64,000 nt of DNA, from NCBI RefSeq assembly GCF_030408635.1, contig NZ_CP047198.1:1860001-1924000 (forward strand), written 5' to 3'. The translations under genes were made by a program, and so were the position numbers. The notes below the pieces were generated by a model. It worked only from the letters and a program-made list of their open reading frames with translations. It did not search any database and was not told the DNA's origin. This DNA comes from Corynebacterium coyleae (lineage in GTDB: Bacteria > Actinomycetota > Actinomycetes > Mycobacteriales > Mycobacteriaceae). This document shows, one piece after another, positions 1 to 7,716 of this stretch (positions are counted from its first letter, which is position 1; each line of letters opens with the position of its first letter).

Positions 1-206
1 TCATCATCGACGACGCCACCGGCTTCGATTCCGACTTCGGTTTCCCCGAAGACACACGCGCCTCCTGGACTTCGCACCACAACTTCCCGACAGTGCGCTG
101 GGACTTCTCAGATCTGTTCTTCAGACCGGACCTTTTCATGAGGGAAGTAGGCCGGGCGCGTAATGCCGTCATATATAAGCACTCGCTGCCAAAGTGGGAG
201 TGGTGA
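1..206 (+). CDS. C-terminal fragment of an unrecognised protein (cut by window start)
   Basis: An open frame runs from base 3 to a TGA at 204-206 and encodes the last 67 residues of a protein, ending in LPKWEW. It is rich in Phe, Asp, Arg and Trp and carries no motif I recognise. The start codon lies outside the window. Codons are mostly G or C at the third position, as in real genes here. It is followed by the noncoding repeat region 207-532 and faces a leftward gene. I cannot assign a function. Confidence 0.5.
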   Translation, partial: IIDDATGFDSDFGFPEDTRASWTSHHNFPTVRWDFSDLFFRPDLFMREVGRARNAVIYKHSLPKWEW

Positions 207-280
207 GGCGGTCGCCGGCTGTGTGAGCGCGTTGTGTGGGCGGTGTGTGAGCGCTGTTTGAGCGCGGTGAGGCGACCGCC
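202..280. repeat. short direct and inverted repeats in a noncoding gap
   Basis: GGTGAGGCGGTCGCC (202-216) returns as GGTGAGGCGACCGCC (266-280). The inner ten bases of the two copies are also reverse complements, so the pair could fold into a hairpin with a long loop. GTGTGAGCGC occurs twice (221-230 and 245-254). No gene is visible between 207 and 532. This gap holds these repeats, the larger inverted repeat at 309-422 and one copy of the dispersed 13-mer at 489-501. Confidence 0.5.
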
Positions 281-308
281 CTGAGGGGTGAAAGGTGTCC
301 GATTGGCA

Positions 309-422
309 GCTTAGGGGCAAACCCGAACTCGGATGCGCGGCACGACCACAGTGGACCGCAGTGGAACGCAGTGAAGGCCGGTAGGAATCGCCGTCGGTGC
401 GAGTTCGGGTTTGCCCCTAAGC
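309..422. repeat. inverted-repeat element, copy 1
   Basis: A 22-base arm (309-330, GCTTAGGGGCAAACCCGAAC + TC) has an exact reverse complement at 401-422, separated by a 70-base loop. The arm and the bases before it (292-330) are repeated at 3928-3966, and the right side (401-433) is repeated with two changes at 3997-4029. It lies between two convergent genes and could act as a bidirectional terminator or be a non-autonomous palindromic repeat. No coding function is seen. Translated on the minus strand the arms read SLGANPNS. Confidence 0.85.
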
Positions 423-532
423 TCAGTTTTCGCACATGTGCACCCCGGCGGGGGATGTGGCCCGGTGTGGACGCTCCGGGGTGGAGGGGTCGTCGACAAG
501 CAAAATGCGCGCAGTGTTTGAGGAAGAAGGGG

Positions 533-757
533 TCACGCTGGTCGCGTAACCACGCACGCGTCATCTGACGGGTCGAGCCACTCCAACTCTTTGCAATCAA
601 CCCCCTCGGCTATAGCAGTCGCAGTTTCCTTCCATGCTGTGAACTCGGCTGCCAGCAGGCTGGGGTCTTCCGAAGTAATCGCTTCTCGAAGGTCACGCGC
701 GCACGCCTCTCGGTCGTCCGGGGAAAGCGAGACCATCCACGGAAACGCTCGAGTCAT
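533..757 (-). CDS. small acidic protein, possible antitoxin-type remnant
   Basis: 74 residues from ATG at 757; a TTG at 778 would add seven. It reads FPWMVSLSPDDRE ... FTAWKETATAIAEG ... ELEWLD. This resembles small actinobacterial proteins, and C-terminal parts of antitoxins, with an FPWL-x-LLPxxDR start and a WxxTAxAxA motif. I infer a stand-alone or decayed toxin-antitoxin component, because no partner gene is visible on either side. The region is less G+C-rich than its neighbours. It is divergent from cstA and convergent with the fragment at 1-206. Confidence 0.5.
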   Translation of the reverse strand: MTRAFPWMVSLSPDDREACARDLREAITSEDPSLLAAEFTAWKETATAIAEGVDCKELEWLDPSDDACVVTRPA

Positions 758-927
758 TCGTTCCACGCGATCAAACAAATGCCTTCGCCTTTCGATACAG
801 CTAGAAAAGTTCTACTACGCAAACTTATGCGGTCATCGCGCGGAAGTCGAGGGGTATCAGACATCCCGTTCACATAAAACAGCGCATAAAAACACCCCAA
901 ATGGAAACTTAAAAGTGTGCTGTGTGT

Positions 928-965
928 CATAATTCGCAAACTGTGAACCACGACACGAATGGAGG
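928..965 (+). promoter_or_regulatory. cstA promoter region and ribosome binding site
   Basis: CATAAT at 928-933 is a good -10 hexamer in an A+T-rich stretch (about 830-940); no convincing -35 is seen. GGAGG at 961-965 sits six bases before the cstA ATG, so cstA has a proper leader, unlike many genes here. TGTGA at 942-946 is half of a CRP/GlxR-type site, but the second half is poor. Confidence 0.5.
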
Positions 966-971
966 ACGCCC

Positions 972-2705
972 ATGAGCTCGCTCATCCTAGTGCTCGTCGG
1001 CCTCGCGATGATGGCCGCCGGCTACCTGCTGTACTCGAAGTTCCTGGGCAAAAAGGTGTATCAACTCTCGGACGCCTACTCCACGCCCGCCCACACCATG
1101 GAAGACGGCGTGGACTACGTGCCCACCAACAAATACGTCCTGTGGGGCCACCACTTCACCTCCGTGGCGGGCGCAGCACCGATCATCGGCCCGGCCGTCG
1201 CGGTGATTTGGGGTTGGGTGCCGGCGTTCCTGTGGGTGACGCTCGGCACGGTGTTCTTTGCGGGGATGCATGACATGGGGGCGCTGTGGGCGTCGCAACG
1301 CCACCGCGGGCACTCCATTGGCACGCTGTCCGGGCGCTACATCGGCGCGCGCGGACGCAACCTGTTCCTCATCGTGATCTTCCTGCTGCTGCTCATGGTC
1401 AACACGGCCTTCGCGGTGGTGATCTCCAACCTGCTGATCTCCACCCCAACCGCCGTCATCCCCACCTGGGGCGCGATCCTGGTCGCCCTGTTGATCGGCC
1501 AGGCGATCTACCGCTTCAACTGGAACTTGCCGCTAGTGTCCTTCGTCGGTGTGGCGGCGCTCTACGGCCTGATGATCCTCGGCGACCGCATGCCACTCGC
1601 CCTGCCCGAAGTCATGCTGGGCATCCCGGATCGCGGCTGGTGGATCATCTTCCTGTTCCTCTACGCGTTCATCGCCTCGCTGCTGCCGGTGTGGGTGCTG
1701 CTGCAGCCGCGTGACTACATCAACGGCCTGCAACTGTTCGTCGGTCTGATCATTCTGTACGGCTCGTTCTTCATCGTCCGCCCGGAAGTTGTCGCCCCGA
1801 CACTTCGCGACACCGTCCCCGACGGCACCCCCGGCATCTTCCCACTCCTGTTTGTCACCATCGCATGCGGTGCGATCTCGGGCTTCCACGGCATTGTGTC
1901 CTCGGGTACGTCGTCGAAGCAGATCGATAAGGAAACCGACGTGCGCTTCGTCGGCTACTTCGGCGCAGTCGGCGAAGGCCTGCTCGCGCTGGGCACCATC
2001 ATCGCGACGACCGCCGGCTTCAAAACCATCACGGATTGGGAAACCATCTACAGCGAATGGAACGCCGGCGGCGTCAACGCCTTCATCCAAGGCGGCGGCG
2101 CGCTAATGAACGAAGGCCTGGGCATCCCGCAGTCCCTGTCCGCAACAATCTTGGCGACGATGGCCGTCCTCTTCGCCGCCACCACCATGGACTCGGGTAT
2201 CCGCCTGCAGCGTTTCGTCGTCTCCGAAATCGGCGAACTGATGGGCTTCAAACTTTCCGGCCTCGTCGCCACGATCATCGCAGTCGGCTGCGCACTCGGC
2301 CTGACATTCTCCATGGGCATCGACGGCTCCGGCGGCATGCTCATCTGGCCACTGTTCGGCACCACCAACCAACTCATGGCCGGCCTGACCCTGTCCATCG
2401 TGGCGATCATGCTCACCCAACTGCGACGCCCCTCCTGGCCAGTGCTCGTCCCGCTGGTGTTCGTCACCATCATGTCCCTGTGGGCTGCCGTGCTGCAGGT
2501 GCGCACGTTCTACAACTCCGGCAACTGGCTGCTACTCGTCCTCGACGTGATCATCATCTGCTGCGCAATCTGGGTCATCGTCGAAGCGTTCACGGCGATC
2601 GCGAAGGCACGCCGCGAGCCCGCAGTGATCTGGCGTGACGACGAAACCATGCCCGGCGAACACGCTGCCGCCGACGCGGACGCTGCCGATGCTCGAGCGC
2701 TTTAA
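972..2705 (+). CDS. cstA: CstA/BtsT-family carbon starvation membrane protein
   Basis: 577 residues, almost wholly hydrophobic, with many membrane segments starting at residues 4-24. Family hallmarks are visible: the early HHFTSVAGAAPIIGPAVA region and FFAGMHDMGALWAS. In E. coli CstA and its paralogue BtsT import pyruvate, and CstA has also been linked to peptide use. The protein is shorter than E. coli CstA (about 700), as is common in actinobacteria. The start is fixed by GGAGG six bases upstream. Its last 17 bases overlap the next gene, which suggests one transcript with the Arg-Cys-Cys small protein and the ArsA-like ATPase. Confidence 0.93.
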   Translation: MSSLILVLVGLAMMAAGYLLYSKFLGKKVYQLSDAYSTPAHTMEDGVDYVPTNKYVLWGHHFTSVAGAAPIIGPAVAVIWGWVPAFLWVTLGTVFFAGMHDMGALWASQRHRGHSIGTLSGRYIGARGRNLFLIVIFLLLLMVNTAFAVVISNLLISTPTAVIPTWGAILVALLIGQAIYRFNWNLPLVSFVGVAALYGLMILGDRMPLALPEVMLGIPDRGWWIIFLFLYAFIASLLPVWVLLQPRDYINGLQLFVGLIILYGSFFIVRPEVVAPTLRDTVPDGTPGIFPLLFVTIACGAISGFHGIVSSGTSSKQIDKETDVRFVGYFGAVGEGLLALGTIIATTAGFKTITDWETIYSEWNAGGVNAFIQGGGALMNEGLGIPQSLSATILATMAVLFAATTMDSGIRLQRFVVSEIGELMGFKLSGLVATIIAVGCALGLTFSMGIDGSGGMLIWPLFGTTNQLMAGLTLSIVAIMLTQLRRPSWPVLVPLVFVTIMSLWAAVLQVRTFYNSGNWLLLVLDVIIICCAIWVIVEAFTAIAKARREPAVIWRDDETMPGEHAAADADAADARAL

Positions 2706-2946
2706 AGCCTTCGCGGCCGGCCTGGACGAGTTCTACAAGGCGCCCTATCGTCGAGAATTTGCCCGCGCCGCCCGCGAAGAAGACGACCTGTTCACGCTGC
2801 TCGTCGCCTCCGAAACGCTCGGCATCCCCAACCCCGCCTCCTTTTACACCCTCGAGCTCATGCCTTTGCTTTACGACGAATTCCACGCCTGGCACACCCG
2901 CATGGGCATGTCCCACTCCCCCTTGGATGGCGTGCGATGCTGCTAG
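2689..2946 (+). CDS. small CstA-linked protein ending in Cys-Cys (cory-CC-star type)
   Basis: 85 residues starting MLERFKAFAAGLDEFYKAP and ending DGVRCC immediately before the stop. I believe this is the family NCBI calls cory-CC-star. An in-frame ATG at 2635 exists, but the 2689 start fits the family better and overlaps the cstA end by 17 bases. From memory, E. coli YbdD and YjiX, the small partners of CstA and BtsT, also end in Arg-Cys-Cys, so I infer an equivalent partner role. It overlaps the ArsA-like gene by ten bases, so translation is probably coupled. Confidence 0.8.
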   Translation: MLERFKAFAAGLDEFYKAPYRREFARAAREEDDLFTLLVASETLGIPNPASFYTLELMPLLYDEFHAWHTRMGMSHSPLDGVRCC

Positions 2947-3899
2947 AAACCGCACCCGTGATGTTCTTCGGCGGCAAAGGCGGGGTTGGCAAAACAACCG
3001 TCTCCGCCGCCACCGCGGTACGCCTCGCCGAAGCCGGCCGGCGCGTACTGCTGGTGTCCACCGACCCGGCGCACAACCTCGGCCACATCTGGTCGGTGTC
3101 GCTCTCCGACACGCCGACCGAACTCGAACCCGGCTTGAGCGTCGTCGAACTCGACCCCGCCACCACCACCGAACGCCACCTCGCCGAAGTCGAGCAGTCC
3201 ATGCGGGCGATGATGCCGGAGCGCATGCACCCCGAAATCCGCCGCCACCTGGACCTGTCACACAACTCCCCCGGCATGCACGAGGCAGCGATGCTGGAAC
3301 GCGTGGCGGAACTTGTGGACACGCAAGGCGTCGACCACATCATTTTCGACACCGCCCCCTCCGGCCACACCTCCCGCCTGCTCGCCCTGCCCGAGTTGAT
3401 GGCGGCATACACCGGCGGGCTGATGCAACGGCGCGAACAGTCCGACAAGTTCTCCCGCGCCCTGCGTGGCCTCGGTGGCGCGGACGAGGACCCGGTGCAG
3501 CGCCGCAACCAGCAGATCCGCACCACATTGTTGCGCCGTCGCCGCAAGTTCGAGCGCCTCCGCGACATTCTTACCGACCCGGCCCGCTGCACGTTCACCA
3601 TCGTGCTCACCGCCGAGCGGCTGCCGGTCCTCGAGAGCACCGAACTTTACGACGACCTCACCCAACACCACATCCGCGTCTCCGGCCTCGTCGTCAATCG
3701 CCGCAGCCCCGCCGACACTGCTGGGGCTGGCGCTGGCTCGAGCGCTGGCGAGTTCTTGGCCGCCCGGCGCGCCGTGGAAGACGAAGCGCTGGCTCTTCTG
3801 GACGCGAAACTGCCCAACGTGCCGCGCGTGGAACTGCCGTGGCTGCCCGGGGAGATCGGCACCCGCGCCGCGCTCGCCGACATCGCCGCGCGCCTGTAG
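2937..3899 (+). CDS. ArsA/GET3-like P-loop ATPase
   Basis: 320 residues. The deviant Walker A GGKGGVGKTT lies at residues 12-21, followed by the LLVSTDPAHN switch motif and the FDTAPSGHT motif, all classic for ArsA/Get3. One ATPase domain is present, so it would act as a dimer. There is no arsB or arsenite regulator nearby; instead the gene overlaps the Cys-Cys protein and follows cstA. That context argues against arsenic export and for a role in handling or controlling the CstA partner. Annotation as an arsenite pump would be misleading. Confidence 0.85.
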   Translation: MLLETAPVMFFGGKGGVGKTTVSAATAVRLAEAGRRVLLVSTDPAHNLGHIWSVSLSDTPTELEPGLSVVELDPATTTERHLAEVEQSMRAMMPERMHPEIRRHLDLSHNSPGMHEAAMLERVAELVDTQGVDHIIFDTAPSGHTSRLLALPELMAAYTGGLMQRREQSDKFSRALRGLGGADEDPVQRRNQQIRTTLLRRRRKFERLRDILTDPARCTFTIVLTAERLPVLESTELYDDLTQHHIRVSGLVVNRRSPADTAGAGAGSSAGEFLAARRAVEDEALALLDAKLPNVPRVELPWLPGEIGTRAALADIAARL

Positions 3900-3944
3900 C
3901 CTCCCCGAGCCCCGCTCCGAGGAGTGGAAGGTGTCCGATTGGCA

Positions 3945-4018
3945 GCTTAGGGGCAAACCCGAACTCGCTTCGAAGCCCTTTTTCATCTGGCCAGCTGAGT
4001 TCGGGTTTGCTCCTAAGC
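3945..4018. repeat. inverted-repeat element, copy 2
   Basis: The left arm at 3945-3966 is identical to that of copy 1. The right arm at 3997-4018 pairs with it with one mismatch (a T at 4011). The loop is 30 bases and unrelated to the copy 1 loop. Upstream identity begins at 3928 and downstream similarity runs to about 4029. It lies 45 bases after the ArsA-like gene and could serve as its terminator. Confidence 0.85.
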
Positions 4019-4090
4019 TCACTTTTCGCCGTATTCCACCTCGGCGCGGTATAGGCTCACTCGCAATATCTGTAAGCGAGAGGAACACCG

Positions 4091-4258
4091 ATGTGCCGTC
4101 CCGTCCCCTGTAAAACCTGCGGTAAGACCACCTGGGCAGGCTGCGGCAACCACGTTGACCAGGTCAAGGCTGGCGTCGCGCCGGGGCAATGGTGCGAATG
4201 CCCACGCGACGCGGGCAAGACGAGCAAGCGCGGCTTCTTCAGCCGGCTCTTCGGCTAA
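4091..4258 (+). CDS. small cysteine-rich zinc-ribbon-like protein
   Basis: 55 residues: MCRPVPCKTCGKTTWAGCG, then HVDQ, WCEC and a basic FFSRLFG tail. Six Cys and one His (C2, C7, C10, C18, C35, C37, H21) look like metal ligands. Similar small proteins with the KTCGKTTWAGCG motif are widespread in actinobacteria and have no known role. AGAGGAACACC upstream (GAGG about 8 bases before ATG) is a usable ribosome site. It converges with dgt, 20 bases apart. Confidence 0.75.
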   Translation: MCRPVPCKTCGKTTWAGCGNHVDQVKAGVAPGQWCECPRDAGKTSKRGFFSRLFG

Positions 4259-4278
4259 TCTACCGCGACCGCGCGGGC

Positions 4279-5616
4279 TTAGTAGAAGCCTTCGAAGGCG
4301 CTGGCTTTCTTCGCGGTGCGTTCGAGGCGCGACTCGGTCATGGAGGCGATTTGGTCGATGATCACGCGCTCGCGCTCGGCGTCGGTGTCGGCCGCTTCGA
4401 ACCAGGCACGGAACATCGTGTCCAGGGTGCCCGGGGCGCCGGCGCGCAGGTACTCGTGGACGCGGTAGATGCGGTCGCGCTGGCGGTCCTGGCGCGCAAG
4501 ATGGGCGGGCACGTCCATGACGTAGAGCACCGCGACGGTTTTCAGCAGGCGAACCTCGGCCTCGACGTCGGGCGGGACGATGAGGCGGCCGTGCTGGCGC
4601 CCCATCAGGCCCGAGGCACCCGCAGCGCTCGCAGCGCCCGGGGCTGCAGCAGGACCCGAGGCGCCCGCAGTGCCAGCGCCCGCAATGCCAGCGCCCGCAG
4701 CGTTCCCCTCGAGGGTCGCCTTGGTCACGCCGCCGATGTAGCGCCCCACCAACTGCGACGTCAGCCCCTTCAGGCGAACCCAAGAGGACAAGGTGTAGTC
4801 GAAGTCGGCGGCGGCTGCGATGGCGGGCAGGGCGCGGAGGCGGTCGGCGGCGTCGACGAGTGAGTCGGCGTCGCCACCAAAGGCGGCGGCGCCCTTCTCG
4901 GCAAGGGCGGCGAGTTCGACGAAGTCCCACAACACCTGCAGGGAGACGCGCCCGGAGACGATGCCGTCTTCGACGTCGTGGACGGAGTAGGCGATGTCGT
5001 CGGAAAAGTCCATCACCTGCGCCTCCATCGGCGGCATGTCGTCGGTGTGGCCTTCGCGCGCCCACGCAAGCACCGCTGCATCCTCGTCGTAGGCGGAGTA
5101 CTTGCGGTTCAGGGTGCCGTCTGGGTTGGTGCGGGTCACGGGGTATTTCACGGCGGCATCGAGGGAGGCGCGGGTGAGGTTGAGGCCGTACGAGTGGTCG
5201 TCGATAAGCACTTTGGGCTCAAGGCGCGACAGGATGCGCAACGTCTGCGCATTGCCCTCGAAGCCGTGGGGCGCGACCTCGTTGAGGGCCACTTCGCCGT
5301 TGTGGCCGTACGGCGGGTGGCCGATGTCGTGGGTGAGCCCGGCCATCTCGCACAGGTCGGGGTTCAGGCCAAGCCCTTCGCCGATGCCGCGCGAAATCTG
5401 GGCGACCTCCAGCGAGTGCGTCAGGCGCGTGCGCGGGGTGTCACCGTCGCGCGGGCCAACAACCTGGGTCTTGTCTGCTAATCGACGAAGCGCCGCCGAA
5501 TGCAGCACCCGGGCCCGGTCACGCGCAAACGCACCGCGCGAATCCGGCGCGAGCTGCGCCCCCTTCGGCCCCTCAGCGGTGCGGCGTTTCGTATCGTCGG
5601 CGTTATAGGCGTACAC
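4279..5616 (-). CDS. dgt: deoxyguanosinetriphosphate triphosphohydrolase-like protein
   Basis: 445 residues from a GTG at 5616. HD-domain metal ligands are clear: the His of RLTHSLEVAQ and the HD of THDIGHPPYGHNGE. The family cleaves dGTP or other dNTPs to nucleoside plus triphosphate. Near residues 300-340 there is an Ala/Gly-rich insertion encoded partly by a 15-base tandem repeat. The start has no ribosome site but lies eight bases from TAGGGT, which fits a leaderless message. A copy of the dispersed 13-mer (5197-5209) encodes LIDDH. Confidence 0.92.
   Translation of the reverse strand: MYAYNADDTKRRTAEGPKGAQLAPDSRGAFARDRARVLHSAALRRLADKTQVVGPRDGDTPRTRLTHSLEVAQISRGIGEGLGLNPDLCEMAGLTHDIGHPPYGHNGEVALNEVAPHGFEGNAQTLRILSRLEPKVLIDDHSYGLNLTRASLDAAVKYPVTRTNPDGTLNRKYSAYDEDAAVLAWAREGHTDDMPPMEAQVMDFSDDIAYSVHDVEDGIVSGRVSLQVLWDFVELAALAEKGAAAFGGDADSLVDAADRLRALPAIAAAADFDYTLSSWVRLKGLTSQLVGRYIGGVTKATLEGNAAGAGIAGAGTAGASGPAAAPGAASAAGASGLMGRQHGRLIVPPDVEAEVRLLKTVAVLYVMDVPAHLARQDRQRDRIYRVHEYLRAGAPGTLDTMFRAWFEAADTDAERERVIIDQIASMTESRLERTAKKASAFEGFY
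4661..4705 (-). repeat. 15-base tandem repeat inside dgt
   Basis: The plus-strand unit GCGCCCGCARTGCCA occurs at 4661-4675 and 4676-4690, with a diverged third copy at 4691-4705. It encodes a five-residue GIAGA/GTAGA repeat within the Ala/Gly-rich insertion of the dGTPase. The repeat length keeps the frame, so copy number could vary between strains without breaking the gene. Confidence 0.85.
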
Positions 5617-5623
5617 GAAGCGC

Positions 5624-5630
5624 TACCCTA
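5624..5630. promoter_or_regulatory. overlapping divergent -10 elements for dgt and the TPM gene
   Basis: TACCCTA holds TACCCT (5624-5629) on the plus strand, six bases before the ATG at 5636. It also holds TAGGGT (5630-5625) on the minus strand, eight bases before the GTG at 5616. The two starts are only 19 bases apart, so both messages should be leaderless and the two promoters should compete for one polymerase. Confidence 0.65.
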
Positions 5631-5635
5631 GTCGC

Positions 5636-7645
5636 ATGACTAGCCGTTACCTTCGCGTCCTCGCCGTCGGCGGCATGCTGTTTCTCGCAGCGCCCGCCTC
5701 AGGTTTTGCCGAAACGCCCGCGCTTGCGCAAGGCGTAGCCACGGAAACTAGCGTCCAGCCAGGGCTTTTGACCAAGCCTGTGACCGACGACGCCGGCGTG
5801 CTCACCGATAGCGAGCGCGCCGAGATTGAGCAGGCGATTCAGCAGGTCAGCCAGTCCCAGGGCAAGTCGGTGCGGGTGGTGTTCCTGCGTACCTTTGGCG
5901 ACATCACCCCGTCCGACTGGGTCGACCAGGCCGTCGCCGCGAACGGTTCCAACACCGCCGTGCTGGTGATTTCCCCCGACGAACGCGCCTACAACGTCGG
6001 CGGTGGCGAAGAATGGACCCAGGCCGAGATCGACCGGATGAACGACGCCGCCTACGCGCAGCTAACCCAACTCAATTGGTCGCAGGCGGCGCTGAATGCG
6101 GTTGAGTCGGTGGGTGGGTCGTCGTCAAGCAACGGTGACGGCGTGGGCTGGGTCGCAGGCGGCCTCGGTGTCGCGGCGCTCGCCGGCGGCGGCATGTACG
6201 CGGCAACACGCAAGGGCTCGCGCAAGCAGCAAGCGAAGCAGATCGCGTCTGCGAAGGCGCTCGACCCGGCGGATACTGACTCGCTCGGCCGCCTGCCCAC
6301 CGCGACCCTGGAGGAGGTCGCACGCGACGCGCTCGTGTCCGCCGACGAATCCATCACGCAAGGCAAGGAGGAGCTGAAACTGGCCACCTCCGAATTCGGC
6401 GCCGAGCGCGTCCGCCCGTTCACCTCCGCCATGAACGAGGCCACCCGCACCCTGCAGCGCGCGTTTTCCACGCACCAGAAACTTTACGACGCCATCCCCG
6501 AAACCGAACCCGAAAAACGCGCCATGCTCGTCGACATCATCTCCTCGTCAGGAAAGGCTGAACAGGCACTTCGCGACAAAACCGCTGAGTTCAACGACAT
6601 GCGCGGCGTGCTCATGCGCGCCCCCGACGAGGTGGACAAGATCCTCGCCCGCACCGTAGACATCCGCGCGCGCCTCGAGCCGGCCCGCGCCACCCTTGCG
6701 CAACTGCGGGAGACGCACGCGCCGGAGATGTTGTCGTCGATCGTGGACAACGTCGATGTTGCGCAGGCCTCCCTCGACGAAGCCGAGAAGGCACTTAACG
6801 ACGCCCGCACCCTCGCCGCCCAGCCCGCCGGCCGCCAAGGCGCGCTGCTGGACACGCTCGCCGCGGCGTCGCACGCCGTCGAGGTCTCCGACACGAACCT
6901 CAACGCGATCGAGCACGCGGAAGAGAACATCCGGGCGGCGAAAACCAATTTGCCAGCGCTTATCGACGAAATCCGCGCCGAACTCCGCGACATCGAAGCA
7001 GTCAAGGGCGCCCGTGAGCAGGGCGCGCGTATCGACGTCGCCGCCCTGGACGCCGTCTCCGCCAAGGCCCAGCGCATGCTCGACGCGATGGGCAACCGCG
7101 CCGAGACCGACCCACTTGCCCTCTACGAGGAACTGGCGAACATGGACGCCGAAATCGACGATGCTCTCGACCGTGCCCGCGGCGTCGCCGGCGACCAGGC
7201 CCGCGCGCTGCAACTGTTCGATCAGCAAATGCAGGTCTGTGCCGCGCAGATCCAGCGCGCCGAGGACCTGATCCGCTCGCGTGGCCGCATCATCGGCTCC
7301 GACGCCCGCACCCTGCTCGCCGAGGCGAAGCGCCAGCACGCCCAAGCGATCCAGCTGCGTGTGCGCGACACGCGTGCAGCTATCGACGCCGCCCGCACCG
7401 CCACCGACACCGCCCGCCGCGCCGAAAACTCCGCCAACGACGACGTGCGCCGCTACCAAGCGGCCCGCAACCGCCAAACCGCCGACTCGCTGGCCAGGGC
7501 TGTGCTGTGGGGCACGCTGCTCTCCGGCGGCGGAGGCGGTGGGGGCTACAGCGGCGGATCCCGCGGCGGCGGGGGTGGCTTCGGCGGCGGTGGTGGCGGA
7601 GGTTTCTCCGGCGGGCGCCCCTCCAACCGCGGCGGAACCTTCTAG
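5636..7645 (+). CDS. secreted or anchored TPM-domain protein with coiled coil and glycine-rich tail
   Basis: 669 residues. Signal peptide at about 1-25. TPM (YgcG/DUF477) domain at about 45-165, with TKPVTDDAGVLTDSE and the VGGGEEWT stretch. A membrane segment follows at about 172-192, then a long Ala/Glu-rich helical or coiled-coil part to about 600, and a tail of Gly runs with Ser, Arg and Phe. The domain order is typical of corynebacterial TPM proteins. TPM domains face the cell exterior and occur in proteins linked to membrane-protein quality control; the exact role is unknown. It is read from the shared leaderless promoter with dgt. A dispersed-motif copy (6958-6969) encodes LIDE. Confidence 0.85.
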   Translation: MTSRYLRVLAVGGMLFLAAPASGFAETPALAQGVATETSVQPGLLTKPVTDDAGVLTDSERAEIEQAIQQVSQSQGKSVRVVFLRTFGDITPSDWVDQAVAANGSNTAVLVISPDERAYNVGGGEEWTQAEIDRMNDAAYAQLTQLNWSQAALNAVESVGGSSSSNGDGVGWVAGGLGVAALAGGGMYAATRKGSRKQQAKQIASAKALDPADTDSLGRLPTATLEEVARDALVSADESITQGKEELKLATSEFGAERVRPFTSAMNEATRTLQRAFSTHQKLYDAIPETEPEKRAMLVDIISSSGKAEQALRDKTAEFNDMRGVLMRAPDEVDKILARTVDIRARLEPARATLAQLRETHAPEMLSSIVDNVDVAQASLDEAEKALNDARTLAAQPAGRQGALLDTLAAASHAVEVSDTNLNAIEHAEENIRAAKTNLPALIDEIRAELRDIEAVKGAREQGARIDVAALDAVSAKAQRMLDAMGNRAETDPLALYEELANMDAEIDDALDRARGVAGDQARALQLFDQQMQVCAAQIQRAEDLIRSRGRIIGSDARTLLAEAKRQHAQAIQLRVRDTRAAIDAARTATDTARRAENSANDDVRRYQAARNRQTADSLARAVLWGTLLSGGGGGGGYSGGSRGGGGGFGGGGGGGFSGGRPSNRGGTF

Positions 7646-7660
7646 GCGGCACGTTTTAGG

Positions 7661-7687
7661 CCCGCGCGACTAGGTTGGTCGCGCGGG
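7661..7687. terminator. G+C-rich hairpin between convergent genes
   Basis: CCCGCGCGAC (7661-7670) pairs exactly with GTCGCGCGGG (7678-7687) around a 7-base loop. It lies between the TPM gene end (7645) and the leftward gene ending at 7717. There is no strong T run on either side, so it may not be a classical intrinsic terminator. Confidence 0.6.
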
Positions 7688-7716
7688 TCTGGCGCTGCGA
7701 TAGGCGCTGTGCTGCG

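Noticed and set aside
207-532. CRISPR-like or small RNA locus from the short repeats
   Set aside because: Repeats are too few and irregular for an array, and no promoter or terminator frame for an RNA could be argued.
942-957. CRP/GlxR site before cstA
   Set aside because: Only the left half TGTGA fits; the right half ACACG is too far from TCACA to claim.
2937-3899. Arsenical resistance operon
   Set aside because: Only the ATPase fold matches; no arsB, arsC or arsD is adjacent, and the gene overlaps a CstA-linked protein.
2759-4054. 431-residue frame overlapping the ArsA-like gene
   Set aside because: Arg/Pro/His-rich out-of-frame shadow that also runs across the inverted repeat.
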